The position numbers were made by a program, and so were the translations under genes. The notes beneath the pieces were generated by a model, which searched no databases, was not told the DNA's origin, and saw only the letters and a list, made by a program, of their open reading frames with translations. Below are positions 1 to 7,669 of a DNA stretch of 20,705 nucleotides, piece by piece. Every line of letters begins with the position of its first letter. Position 1 is the stretch's first letter. This stretch comes from an uncultured Eubacteriales bacterium (GTDB taxonomy: Bacteria > Bacillota > Clostridia > Oscillospirales > CAG-272), in NCBI GenBank assembly GCA_934467435.1, contig CAKSLR010000012.1, positions 1 through 20,705 on the forward strand, in the 5' to 3' direction.

Positions 1-1196
1 TTCTGCCATACTGTAGTTCCTCCGCAAACCGTAAGCATACACTGCCCATATACCGTTTCTCCCGCAAATGGGGTGCTTTTCCCGAGGGAAAGAAATTCTT
101 CCGTGCGCAGCACGTAGGGGTCACCTATCTCAAACACCGTAAAATCCCCCCGCCCCGGCGGCAGCCCGAAACGGCGGCGCGGGGCTTCGGAAAGCAGGGT
201 TGCGAGTCGTTTGGGCGTCAGAAGCCCCGTTCGGACCAGGTGGGTGTATAGCAGCGAAAACGCGCACTCCAGCCCCACAATGCCGAAGCGGGCATCTGCC
301 AGTCCCCCCGCCTTTTCCGCCGCACTGTGCGGGGCATGGTCGGTGGCAATTATGTCAATCGTACCGTCAAGCAATCCCGCAAGCAGCGCCTCCCGGTCAT
401 CCTTCCCGCGCAGCGGCGGGTTCATCTTGAAACAACCGCGATCTGCAAGGTCATCTTCACACAGCAAAAGATAGTGCGGAGCCGTCTCGCAACTCACATC
501 CAGCCCGCTCTTTTTGGCTTCCCGGATGAGCGCCACGCTTTCTTTTGAAGAAATGTGGCAGGCATGGTACCGCGCCCCGGTTTTTGCCACCAGATCCAGG
601 TCACGTGCGAGTTGGCGGTATTCGCTCTCCGACGGAATTCCGACCAGACCATGGGCGCGGGCATAGGCGCCGTCGTGAACACAGCCGCCCGGGGCAAGGA
701 GGCTCTCGTCCTCACAGTGTGCGGCAATCAGCTTTCCGACTTTTTTTGCCTCCTGCATGGCGGCAAGCATCATCGTCTCCCGCTGCACACCCCGTCCGTC
801 GTCCGAAAAGGCGCAGACATCCGGCGCCATTGCCGCAAAATCCGCAAGCGCTTCCCCCCGCTCCCCGCGGGTGATGGCGCCGTAGGGGTAAACCGGAATT
901 ACGGCATCCCGCGCGATGACGGCAAGTTCCGCCCCGAGCGTCTCTTTCCCATCGGGAACGGGAGAAAGATTCGGCATGGCGCACACCGCGGTATAACCGC
1001 CGTGCGCCGCCGCCAAAGTGCCGGTACGAACGGTTTCTTTATAAGAAAAACCCGGTTCCCGCAAGTGCACATGCACATCGCAAAAACCGGGCATAAACAA
1101 ATAATTTTCAAAGGAAAAAGGGAAAGACGACGCCTGCCGCCCCTTTTCATAAAGCATTGCCGCGTCCATCGGGCTGTTTTTCTTCTGTTTTCCCAT
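1..1196 (-). CDS. pyrC: Dihydroorotase (class I), 3' end cut by window edge
   Basis: Catalyses reversible cyclisation of N-carbamoyl-aspartate to dihydroorotate in cytosolic de novo pyrimidine synthesis. My reverse-strand translation gives 398 open codons with no stop before the edge. The zinc-site motif DVHVHLREPGF has H42 and H44. SDDG (D132-D133) sits where class I enzymes carry an aspartate in place of the carboxylated lysine. H160 (AAHCED), H214 (CHISS) and D286 (TDHAPH) complete the amidohydrolase ligand set. The tail STPFAGETVYGQ is close to the usual C-terminus, so only a few residues should be missing. The N-terminus is shorter than Bacillus PyrC, which is about 428 residues. The ATG at 1196 is chosen because AAGGAGG lies 7-8 bases upstream. 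The gene has its own promoter and attenuator and lies downstream of the cysS terminator. Confidence 0.93.
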   Translation of the reverse strand, partial: MGKQKKNSPMDAAMLYEKGRQASSFPFSFENYLFMPGFCDVHVHLREPGFSYKETVRTGTLAAAHGGYTAVCAMPNLSPVPDGKETLGAELAVIARDAVIPVYPYGAITRGERGEALADFAAMAPDVCAFSDDGRGVQRETMMLAAMQEAKKVGKLIAAHCEDESLLAPGGCVHDGAYARAHGLVGIPSESEYRQLARDLDLVAKTGARYHACHISSKESVALIREAKKSGLDVSCETAPHYLLLCEDDLADRGCFKMNPPLRGKDDREALLAGLLDGTIDIIATDHAPHSAAEKAGGLADARFGIVGLECAFSLLYTHLVRTGLLTPKRLATLLSEAPRRRFGLPPGRGDFTVFEIGDPYVLRTEEFLSLGKSTPFAGETVYGQCMLTVCGGTTVWQ

Positions 1197-1219
1197 GGGC
1201 TGCCTCCTTTTTCGGGTAT

Positions 1220-1331
1220 AAAAAAATCCTGCCGTTACCGGCAAGAGTGCAACCGAAAACAGACAGCGCCCCCGGGACACTCTCCGCAAAAGAAGAACGG
1301 CTCCACAATCTTGCCGGTCTCTCGTACCGAC
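1220..1331 (-). promoter_or_regulatory. Transcription attenuator in the pyrC leader
   Basis: Three mutually exclusive RNA elements can be read on the minus strand. (1) An intrinsic terminator: stem TCTTGCCG (1246-1239), loop GTAA, stem CGGCAGGA (1234-1227), then seven T (1226-1220). (2) An antiterminator: ACCGGCAAGA (1318-1309) is a perfect 10-base complement of TCTTGCCGGT (1246-1237), the 5' arm of the terminator. (3) An upstream anti-antiterminator hairpin: GTCGGT (1331-1326), loop ACGAGAG, ACCGGC (1318-1313), which would tie up the antiterminator strand. This is the architecture of PyrR-controlled pyr leaders, where PyrR with UMP stabilises the third hairpin. The purine loop resembles the CAGAGA loop of PyrR sites but is not an exact match, so the ligand or protein is inferred. 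Confidence 0.75.
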
Positions 1332-1354
1332 TTAAAAACTGCTACCTTGCACAC

Positions 1355-1383
1355 AGTATAGCAGGTATGCGCAAAAATGTCAA
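1355..1383 (-). promoter_or_regulatory. pyrC promoter (sigma-A type)
   Basis: On the minus strand, TTGACA (1383-1378) and TATACT (1360-1355) are separated by exactly 17 bases. This predicts transcription starting near 1348 and a leader of about 150 bases carrying the attenuator. The promoter begins just downstream of the cysS terminator, so pyrC appears to be an independent unit. Confidence 0.85.
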
Positions 1384-1402
1384 GAGGTTTTCGGGAAAAG
1401 GC

Positions 1403-1437
1403 AAAAAAAGTTTCCCGGCGGCAATGCCGCCGGGAAA
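1403..1437 (-). terminator. Intrinsic terminator of cysS
   Basis: A perfect 12-bp inverted repeat, TTTCCCGGCGGC (1411-1422) and GCCGCCGGGAAA (1426-1437), has a 3-base loop. On the minus strand it is followed by C and seven T (1409-1403). It starts 8 bases after the cysS stop codon. Confidence 0.92.
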
Positions 1438-1444
1438 CCATCGG

Positions 1445-2854
1445 TCAGTGGTTGATTTTATACTTGGTGCCCTGTGGCGTATCTTCCAGCACCACCCCGC
1501 GGGCAAGCAGGTCGGCGCGGATGCGGTCTGCCTCGGCATAATTTTTCGCCTTCTTGGCAGCGGCACGGGCAGCAATGGCATCTTCAATTTCCTTTCGCAA
1601 GGCGTCATCCCCCCCCTCCGTACGCGCAAAACCGAAAAGTCCGGTCATTTCATCAAGAACGGCTTTTCCCTGTGCAACGGCAGCGCGGGAAGCGGGGTGT
1701 TCCCCGTTGACGGCGGCGTTCAGTTCCCGCACCAGGTCAAAGATGGCGGCAATTCCCTCGCCGGTATTGAAATCGTCATCCATCGCGGCAATCATCTTCT
1801 CCCGCGTTGCGGCAAAGCGGGCAAGCATATCTTCTTCCCCGGCGCGCAGCGCCTCATCCTTTGCGTTGCGGAGGAAGAAATTCACCGCATCCACACAGTT
1901 GAAAATCCGATCCAGGGCGGCGCGTGCCTGCTCAATGATCTCTTTTGAGAAATTGATGGGGCTGCGGTAATGCGAGGAAAGGATAAAGAAACGGATGGGC
2001 AAGTAGCCGTACTGCTCCGCAATCTCCCGCACGGTAAAGAAGTTGTTGAGAGATTTGGACATTTTGCGGTTATCGATATTGATGTAACCGTTGTGCAGCC
2101 AGTAGTGGGCAAACGGTTTTCCCGTGCAGCACTCGGACTGCGCGATTTCATTTTCATGATGCGGGAAGATCAGGTCCTGCCCGCCGCAGTGAATATCAAT
2201 CGTATCCCCGAGAAAACGGCGCACCATGGCAGAACACTCAATGTGCCAGCCGGGTCGCCCCTTGCCCCAGGGGGAATCCCACGAGGGTTCTCCCGGCTTT
2301 GCCGCTTTCCAGAGGGCAAAGTCAAGCGGGTCTTCTTTCTTTTCCGACACGTCAATCCGCGCGCCGGATTCGAGATCCTCAATCAGCATCCCCGAAAGTT
2401 TGCCGTAGTCCCGGAAAGAACGGGTGCGGAAATACACATCCCCGTCCACAGGGTAAGCATGCCCGTTCTCCACCAGGGTCTTAACAATGGAAAGAATCAT
2501 GTCGATGTTATCGGTGGCAAGCGGATGCACCGTCGCATGGCGCACGCCAAGTCCCTCCGCATCCGTAAAATACTCACGGATATAGCGGGCGGCAATCTCC
2601 TGATACCCGACCCCTTCCTCATTGGCACGGCGAATCACTTTATCGTCAATGTCGGTAAAATTCTGAACGAATTTCACCTCATACCCGCGGTATTCGAGGT
2701 AACGCCGCAGCATATCAAATACCACAAAACAGCGGGCAGTGCCGACGTGAAAATAGTTATACACGGTCGGACCGCAGGCGTACATTTTCACCCGCCCTGC
2801 TTCCAGTGGCACAAATTCTTCTTTTTTTCCGGACATGGTATTGTAGAGTTGCAT
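1445..2854 (-). CDS. cysS: Cysteinyl-tRNA synthetase
   Basis: A class I aminoacyl-tRNA synthetase that charges tRNA-Cys in the cytosol. The 469-residue product is of normal length. The first zinc ligand is C27 in YACGPTVY. The HIGH-like motif is FHVGTAR (35-41), and the KMSKS loop is K264-S268. HIECSAM and HHENEIAQSE supply the remaining zinc-site and active-site residues. The C-terminal helical region (DALY/DALR type) contains the EIEDAIAARAAAKKAKNYAEA segment typical of CysS, in shortened form. The ATG at 2854 is preceded by an AGAGGA Shine-Dalgarno site. It has its own strong promoter upstream and a terminator immediately downstream. The leader is too short for a T-box riboswitch. Confidence 0.97.
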   Translation of the reverse strand: MQLYNTMSGKKEEFVPLEAGRVKMYACGPTVYNYFHVGTARCFVVFDMLRRYLEYRGYEVKFVQNFTDIDDKVIRRANEEGVGYQEIAARYIREYFTDAEGLGVRHATVHPLATDNIDMILSIVKTLVENGHAYPVDGDVYFRTRSFRDYGKLSGMLIEDLESGARIDVSEKKEDPLDFALWKAAKPGEPSWDSPWGKGRPGWHIECSAMVRRFLGDTIDIHCGGQDLIFPHHENEIAQSECCTGKPFAHYWLHNGYINIDNRKMSKSLNNFFTVREIAEQYGYLPIRFFILSSHYRSPINFSKEIIEQARAALDRIFNCVDAVNFFLRNAKDEALRAGEEDMLARFAATREKMIAAMDDDFNTGEGIAAIFDLVRELNAAVNGEHPASRAAVAQGKAVLDEMTGLFGFARTEGGDDALRKEIEDAIAARAAAKKAKNYAEADRIRADLLARGVVLEDTPQGTKYKINH

Positions 2855-2895
2855 GAGAATCCTCTTTCATCCGTCATTTTTCCATAACAAACTTT

Positions 2896-2925
2896 ATTAT
2901 AGCACGTTTTTTCGGGGTCTGTCAA
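2896..2925 (-). promoter_or_regulatory. cysS promoter (sigma-A type)
   Basis: On the minus strand, consensus TTGACA (2925-2920) and consensus TATAAT (2901-2896) are 18 bases apart. It lies between the TSUP gene stop at 2949 and the cysS start at 2854. I see no convincing terminator after the TSUP genes, so some read-through into cysS is possible. Confidence 0.85.
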
Positions 2926-2948
2926 GCACCCTGCCGGCAAAAAAGCGT

Positions 2949-3299
2949 TTATTTGCGAAAAAGTGCAACACCCCCCATAAAAAGCAGAAGAAACCCGAGT
3001 GACGTACGAAGGACCGCAGCATCGGTCACCACGGCAATGCCGCTGCCGAGCCACGCGCCTGCCGCGCCGAAAAGCACCACCATGCAAAGGATGGGAAGCG
3101 ACACTTTTCCGCGTTGCAGATGCACAAGGAGCGCCGCGCCAAGCGCAAATACAAACGCGCCGAGGTTCAGTGCCTGCGCCGCAAGTTGCCCCATCCCGTC
3201 TCCCGCGGTGAGATAGACGATCAGCAATCCTCCCGCACCGACCCCGAGCCCCCCGAGTGCCCCGATCAGAAAGGTTACGACCACATCTGTAAAAACCAT
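2949..3299 (-). CDS. Half-size TauE/SafE (TSUP) membrane protein, C-terminal repeat
   Basis: About 116 residues if translation starts at the ATG at 3299. It is almost entirely hydrophobic, with about four predicted membrane segments. The glycine-rich LIGALGGLGVGAGG segment near the N-terminus matches the start of a TauE/SafE repeat. The TSUP family exports sulfite, sulfoacetate and other organosulfur anions, or takes up organic anions. The substrate cannot be read here. A full-length TSUP protein of about 250 residues has two such repeats, and here the second is a separate reading frame. The start overlaps the end of the upstream partner by 25 bases in a different frame. The Shine-Dalgarno site is weak (GGGGGT), suggesting translational coupling. 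A longer frame reaching 3365 exists but would overlap the partner by about 90 bases, so I reject it. Confidence 0.72.
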   Translation of the reverse strand: MVFTDVVVTFLIGALGGLGVGAGGLLIVYLTAGDGMGQLAAQALNLGAFVFALGAALLVHLQRGKVSLPILCMVVLFGAAGAWLGSGIAVVTDAAVLRTSLGFLLLFMGGVALFRK

Positions 3300-3730
3300 G
3301 CAATTACCCCCGAGAGTCTGGCGCCGGAATAAAGAAGCAGCAACCCGAACAGCCGCCGCAGCCACCGCGTCGAAAGGCGGGAAAAGAGGAATGCCCCCGT
3401 CACCCCGCCCGCGGCGGCGGCAAGCGCAAAGCGCGGAAAATCCGCCGCAGGAAAACCGCCCCCGTGCCCGTAGATTGTGACCGAAATCAAAGAAAAAACA
3501 AACACCCCCGCCGAGCTGATCACAAAGATTTCTTTCCCGTGCCCGGGCGAAAGAAGGGCGCTGAGAGCAAAAATCAAAACCATGCCTCCTCCCGTACCGA
3601 GAAGACCGTTCAGCGTACCTGCCAAAAACGCAGCGCCCGCCAGAAGGGTGGCGCGGCGAAAATCATCTGCAACGGTATAACCCAGCCTTTTTACGTCTTT
3701 TTCTCCGTGGAACGGGAAAGTCTCTTCCAT
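3275..3730 (-). CDS. Half-size TauE/SafE (TSUP) membrane protein, N-terminal repeat
   Basis: A 151-residue protein with a roughly 25-residue polar N-terminus followed by about four membrane segments. The motif GTLNGLLGTGGGMVLIF (residues about 38-54) is the characteristic TSUP signature. The end RRLFGLLLLYSGARL matches the last helix of a first TauE repeat. With the overlapping downstream gene, the pair adds up to one normal two-repeat transporter of about 267 residues, so they probably form a heteromer in the cytoplasmic membrane. The ATG at 3730 is preceded by AAGGAGG at rather short spacing. The gene is divergent from ftsK. A historical frameshift in one ancestral gene is the alternative explanation. 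Confidence 0.75.
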   Translation of the reverse strand: MEETFPFHGEKDVKRLGYTVADDFRRATLLAGAAFLAGTLNGLLGTGGGMVLIFALSALLSPGHGKEIFVISSAGVFVFSLISVTIYGHGGGFPAADFPRFALAAAAGGVTGAFLFSRLSTRWLRRLFGLLLLYSGARLSGVIAWFLQMWS

Positions 3731-3779
3731 GCTCCTCCTTCGCCCCGCAACTTTCTTCCCGATATTTTTTGTCGGGGTA

Positions 3780-3808
3780 TTGCTTTTTTTCAGTATTTTT
3801 GGTATGAT
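3780..3808 (+). promoter_or_regulatory. ftsK promoter (extended -10)
   Basis: TTGCTT (3780-3785), a 17-base spacer, then TATGAT (3803-3808) preceded by TGG, giving an extended -10. The predicted start is near 3815, leaving a leader of about 115 bases before ftsK. The AT-rich stretch could also hold a promoter for the divergent TSUP genes, but I could not find a convincing -35/-10 pair on that strand. Confidence 0.6.
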
Positions 3809-3841
3809 ATATATAATATAACCCGAGCGATTGACACTATG

Positions 3842-3909
3842 CCGGCATCATGCCGGTTTTTCGGATAAATGCATGTATGGCTGTGCCTGCCTTTTTCGGG
3901 AAAGGCAGG
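3842..3909 (+). promoter_or_regulatory. Two hairpins in the ftsK leader
   Basis: The first hairpin is CCGGCA (3842-3847), loop TCA, TGCCGG (3851-3856), directly followed by five T, so it looks like a small intrinsic terminator. The second is CCTGCCTTT (3886-3894), loop TTCGGG, AAAGGCAGG (3901-3909), ending 7 bases before the Shine-Dalgarno site. No alternative antiterminator pairing was found, so a regulatory role is only a possibility. Confidence 0.4.
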
Positions 3910-3928
3910 GAAAAACAAAGGAGAAGTC

Positions 3929-6900
3929 ATGTTGACAAGAGAAGAAAAAAAACAACGTGCCGCGGCGGAAAACGAACGCCGCATGGCAGAAGAACAAAGC
4001 CGCACCGCCGAAGCGCGGGAGCGGGAAATCCACGCCCGCAGCAAGGAAAAGATGATGCGCCGGCAGGCAAGAATGGATGAGGCGGATCTGCGCGCCGAAG
4101 AGGCAGAACGAAAACTGGAAAACCGGGCGCGGGCAAGGCACCTGCGCGAGATCCGCGCCGCGGAAAAGGACGAAAACCGCCGTTCCCGCGCGGCATACCG
4201 GGAAACGCACCCCGGCTTTTATGACCCCAACCTGAAACTGCACAGCGTGATTGCCGTGCTGCTTTCGCTCGGCGCGGTATTTATCATTCTGAGTTTTCTT
4301 TTACGGGGCGAGGTGGGTGCAGCGGGCAACGCCGTGGCAAACGCCCTGCTCGGCTGCTTTTCGTATGCCGCTTACCTCATTCCCGTTTTCATGCTGGTAC
4401 ATGCCGCTCTGTGGCGGGCGGACGTGCGGAACCGCGCGCTTTTGCCGAAGGCAATTGCGTTCCTGCCTGTTCTGCTGATTTCCGCCACGCTTGCCGCGGT
4501 GTATTCCCCGCTCTCCGTCGGAATATCGGCGGGGGAGGCGTATCTTGCCGGCATCCGTTACACGGGTGGCGGCTCGGTCGGCGCCTTTCTTGCCGACAAA
4601 CTGACGCACAGCATCGGAACGGCGGGCGTTTTGTTGCTTGCCGCGCTGATTTATCTGTTCTTTTTGGCACTGTATTTCCGCAATCTGATCCGCGCCCTGT
4701 ACGTACGGGCACACCGCGGCATTCGGGAGCGGATGGTCGCGCGTGCCAAGGCGCGGGATGAGGAGCGTGAACGCCGCCGTGCGGAAAAAGAAGATGCCCG
4801 CCGGATGCGGGAAGAAGATCGCCTTGCCGCAAAAGAAGAAAAAGAAGCGGCGCGCCGCCGCACCAGGGAGGAGCGGGAAAACGACCGCCTGCGTGCAAGA
4901 GAAGAATGGGAAGGGCGCCATGCCCGCCTGACGGAAAGAGAACCCGGCGACCGCATACCGCGGCAAACGGACGAGCGGCTTGCCGCACGAACATCCGGCA
5001 CGGTGGCACGGGTATCGGAACCGTTACCGCCCGAAAAGACTCCTGCACCGGAGGGAGCGCAAGCCGCCTTCCCCACACGCCAAAACGGCGATTCCCCTGC
5101 CGACCGCGTACACCTGCAAACGCCCACGGCAAAGAGGGAGACAAGTTCCCCTACCGAGCGGCGCCGCAGTCTGTTCCGGGATCTGGAAGAAGACCCCACC
5201 GCCCCCGTCGAAAATACAACCGGGCGGGATGCCGCACGGCGGCTCTTTGACTTCAATCATATGCCGCCCCCCTCTTCTGCGGATGAATACGGACGGATGT
5301 TTGAAACGCCCGCCCGCCGCGAAGCCGCCGCCAAGGATTCCCGCAACCGCCACGCAACGACCGACATCATGCGGAACGTGGAAGGCGATTACAGTGCCCT
5401 GACACTGCCGATTTCCAACGAAAGCCTTGACCCCGTGCGGGTAGCCATGACCGGCGTGATCCCGACCCCGCAGAACGAAGAGAAAAAAAGCGAGGCAGAA
5501 CCGAAGAAATCCGCCCTCGGCAATTCCCCGCTCGGTAGGTTGATGCGCCGGCAGGCGGCTGCCCCGCCGATGGATGACACCCCCGAAGGGCGCGGTATGT
5601 CCTACTTCCGTAAAATCGCCGTCAACGCCGGCGAACAGGCACGCCCGGACGGCGACCGTCCCTTTGTGCACCCCGACATTAACCCTGCCCCCCGTCGTGT
5701 GACGGCGATTCCCTCTCACCCGCAAAACACGAGAGAAATCCCTCCCGACCCGCCGATGGAGGAGGTGGACTCTTTTTTAGAAGATGACGACGACGTTTCT
5801 TCTGCGGAGGACGTCCGTCGTGACGAACCGACCATGCCGCCGCTTGCCGACGGTACTCCCCGAAATGACAACCCCTTTCATCCGCAGAACAACGCGCGTT
5901 TCCGCTCCGCGGCACCCGAGCGCCCCACTTCTTTTTCCTATACCGGCGTGCACGACCCCCGCGCATTTGCCCCGCCCGCCGATATGCCGCGCCCGAACCC
6001 GCAACCGCAGGTAGCGCAGCGCCCTGCAACGCCTGAGGGGAATATGCGCCCCATAGTTCCCGCACCGAAGAAAGAAAAAGCCCCCTACCGTTTTCCCCCC
6101 ATTTCGTTGCTTCTCCCACCCGACCCGGTCGATGAAAGCAATATTGCGTCGGAAGTGCAGGCAACGGCGGAACGGCTCGTTTCCCTGCTGGATAATTTCA
6201 AGGTCCGCACCCAGATTACCGGCTACTCGCGTGGTCCGCGTATCACACGGTACGAGGTCGTACCCGATGCGGGCGTGCGCGTCCGTTCCATTACCGCTTT
6301 GATTGACGATATCTGCATGAGTTTGAAAACCGATGGCGTGCGGATTGAATCCCCGATTCCCGGCAAGTCCGCGGTCGGGGTGGAGGTGCCGAACGAAGTG
6401 CCTTCCCTCGTCCGTCTGCGGCAGATGCTGGATACTCCCGCTTTCCGCGATGCGCCCGAAAAAACCATGGTATGCCTTGGCAGCGACGTGGCGGGAAAAC
6501 CGGTTTACTGTGACCTTGCGAAAATGCCACACCTTTTGGTGGCGGGCGCAACCGGTATGGGGAAATCGGTCTGCATCAACAGCATCATTGCCAGCCTGCT
6601 TTACAAAGCAACGCCGGACGATGTCCGCATGATTATGATCGACCCGAAAAAGGTTGAATTCAGTATGTACGCCGGCATTCCGCACCTTTTGGTGCCGGTG
6701 GTGACCGACCCGAAGAAAGCGGCAGGCGCCCTTTCGTGGGCGGTCAGCGAGATGGAGCGCCGCTACGGTCTGATTGACCAGGCGGGCGTTCGGAACATCA
6801 AGGGCTATAACGCCTATGTTGCCGAGACCGGAAACGGCGAACGGCTGCCGAAAATCATCATTATTATTGACGAGTTGCATGATCTGATGATGTCGGCAAA

Positions 6901-7600
6901 AGACACGGTGGAAACCTCGATTGCCCGGATTGCGGCAAAAGCCCGTGCAGCGGGGATTCACCTGCTGATCGGCACCCAGCGCCCGTCGGTGGACGTCATC
7001 ACGGGTACCATCAAAGCCAACATTCCTTCCCGTATCGCGTTCCATGTTTCCTCGCAGGTCGATTCCCGCACCATTCTGGACTACGCCGGGGCAGAAAAAC
7101 TGCTGATCAACGGTGATATGCTCTTTGCCTCGGTCGGTACGCCGAAACCGCAGCGGGTACAGGGTGCCTTCGTTGATGATAAGGAAATCGAACGCGTGGT
7201 CACCTACCTGAAAGAGAACAACGAGGTCGATGAAGAAGCGGGTGAAGAGATCATGGCGGACATCGAACGTGAGGCGGAAAAATGTGACCCGCAGAAAAAC
7301 TCCTCCGCAGCGGAGGAGGGCGGTGCGAATGCCCCGCGCGACGAAGACGACCATCATCTGCAATGGAGCGCGTTGGAAGTCGGCTTCAATTACGGCAAAC
7401 TCTCCACTTCCCTTTTGCAGCGCAAACTTTCCATCGGCTACGGGAAAGCGGCGAAAATCCTGGACGCGCTCTACGAACAGGGGTATATCTCGGCACAGGA
7501 CGGTGCCAAGCCGCGTGAATTGCGCATCACGCAGGAGGAGTTCCGGGAGCTCAAACTGCGCGCCGTAGAAGAAAGCGGCGGCAGCACACTCAACCATTAA
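3929..7600 (+). CDS. ftsK: DNA translocase FtsK/SpoIIIE family, with unusually long linker
   Basis: A septum-anchored ATPase that pumps DNA during chromosome segregation or sporulation. The 1223-residue product is well above the roughly 750-900 of clostridial relatives. Order: an Arg/Glu-rich, probably coiled-coil N-terminus (1-95); four membrane segments (about 107-126, 134-161, 171-192, 226-248); a second charged coiled coil (about 255-340); a Pro-rich, poorly conserved linker (about 345-715); and the motor from about 720. Walker A is GATGMGKS (873-880). Walker B is IIIIIDE, with D981 and E982. The gamma winged helix spans about 1144-1208, with recognition segment GYGKAAKIL. The frame is open upstream to 3869, but the ATG at 3929 has AAAGGAG at ideal spacing, so it is chosen. 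It heads a co-directional cluster. Whether it acts as FtsK or as sporulation SpoIIIE cannot be told from the sequence. Confidence 0.95.
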   Translation: MLTREEKKQRAAAENERRMAEEQSRTAEAREREIHARSKEKMMRRQARMDEADLRAEEAERKLENRARARHLREIRAAEKDENRRSRAAYRETHPGFYDPNLKLHSVIAVLLSLGAVFIILSFLLRGEVGAAGNAVANALLGCFSYAAYLIPVFMLVHAALWRADVRNRALLPKAIAFLPVLLISATLAAVYSPLSVGISAGEAYLAGIRYTGGGSVGAFLADKLTHSIGTAGVLLLAALIYLFFLALYFRNLIRALYVRAHRGIRERMVARAKARDEERERRRAEKEDARRMREEDRLAAKEEKEAARRRTREERENDRLRAREEWEGRHARLTEREPGDRIPRQTDERLAARTSGTVARVSEPLPPEKTPAPEGAQAAFPTRQNGDSPADRVHLQTPTAKRETSSPTERRRSLFRDLEEDPTAPVENTTGRDAARRLFDFNHMPPPSSADEYGRMFETPARREAAAKDSRNRHATTDIMRNVEGDYSALTLPISNESLDPVRVAMTGVIPTPQNEEKKSEAEPKKSALGNSPLGRLMRRQAAAPPMDDTPEGRGMSYFRKIAVNAGEQARPDGDRPFVHPDINPAPRRVTAIPSHPQNTREIPPDPPMEEVDSFLEDDDDVSSAEDVRRDEPTMPPLADGTPRNDNPFHPQNNARFRSAAPERPTSFSYTGVHDPRAFAPPADMPRPNPQPQVAQRPATPEGNMRPIVPAPKKEKAPYRFPPISLLLPPDPVDESNIASEVQATAERLVSLLDNFKVRTQITGYSRGPRITRYEVVPDAGVRVRSITALIDDICMSLKTDGVRIESPIPGKSAVGVEVPNEVPSLVRLRQMLDTPAFRDAPEKTMVCLGSDVAGKPVYCDLAKMPHLLVAGATGMGKSVCINSIIASLLYKATPDDVRMIMIDPKKVEFSMYAGIPHLLVPVVTDPKKAAGALSWAVSEMERRYGLIDQAGVRNIKGYNAYVAETGNGERLPKIIIIIDELHDLMMSAKDTVETSIARIAAKARAAGIHLLIGTQRPSVDVITGTIKANIPSRIAFHVSSQVDSRTILDYAGAEKLLINGDMLFASVGTPKPQRVQGAFVDDKEIERVVTYLKENNEVDEEAGEEIMADIEREAEKCDPQKNSSAAEEGGANAPRDEDDHHLQWSALEVGFNYGKLSTSLLQRKLSIGYGKAAKILDALYEQGYISAQDGAKPRELRITQEEFRELKLRAVEESGGSTLNH

Positions 7601-7604
7601 AATA

Positions 7605-7629
7605 CGGGTGCCGCCGATGGCGGCACCCG
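7605..7629 (+). other. Intercistronic hairpin after ftsK
   Basis: A perfect 11-bp stem, CGGGTGCCGCC (7605-7615) and GGCGGCACCCG (7619-7629), has a GAT loop and begins 4 bases after the ftsK stop. No U-tract follows on the plus strand, so it is not a standard terminator. It may protect the 3' end of ftsK mRNA or lower expression of the following gene. Confidence 0.6.
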
Positions 7630-7669
7630 AAAACAAGACAGGCGGACAACTGCCGCAGGAGGCTTTTTT

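Noticed and set aside
555..1948. Two long plus-strand frames (555-1361 and 1157-1948) opposite pyrC and cysS
   Set aside because: Both run antisense through conserved enzyme genes and through the pyrC promoter and attenuator, with no family resemblance.
1970..2887. 305-codon plus-strand frame opposite cysS
   Set aside because: It is antisense to the conserved catalytic part of CysS and has no supported start.
3831..3836. TTGACA upstream of ftsK as a promoter -35
   Set aside because: No -10 box lies 16-19 bases downstream on the plus strand; the TTGCTT/TATGAT pair upstream is better.
7605..7629. Hairpin after ftsK as an intrinsic terminator
   Set aside because: The stem is perfect, but the following bases are GAAAACAAG with no U-tract, so I list it only as an intercistronic hairpin.
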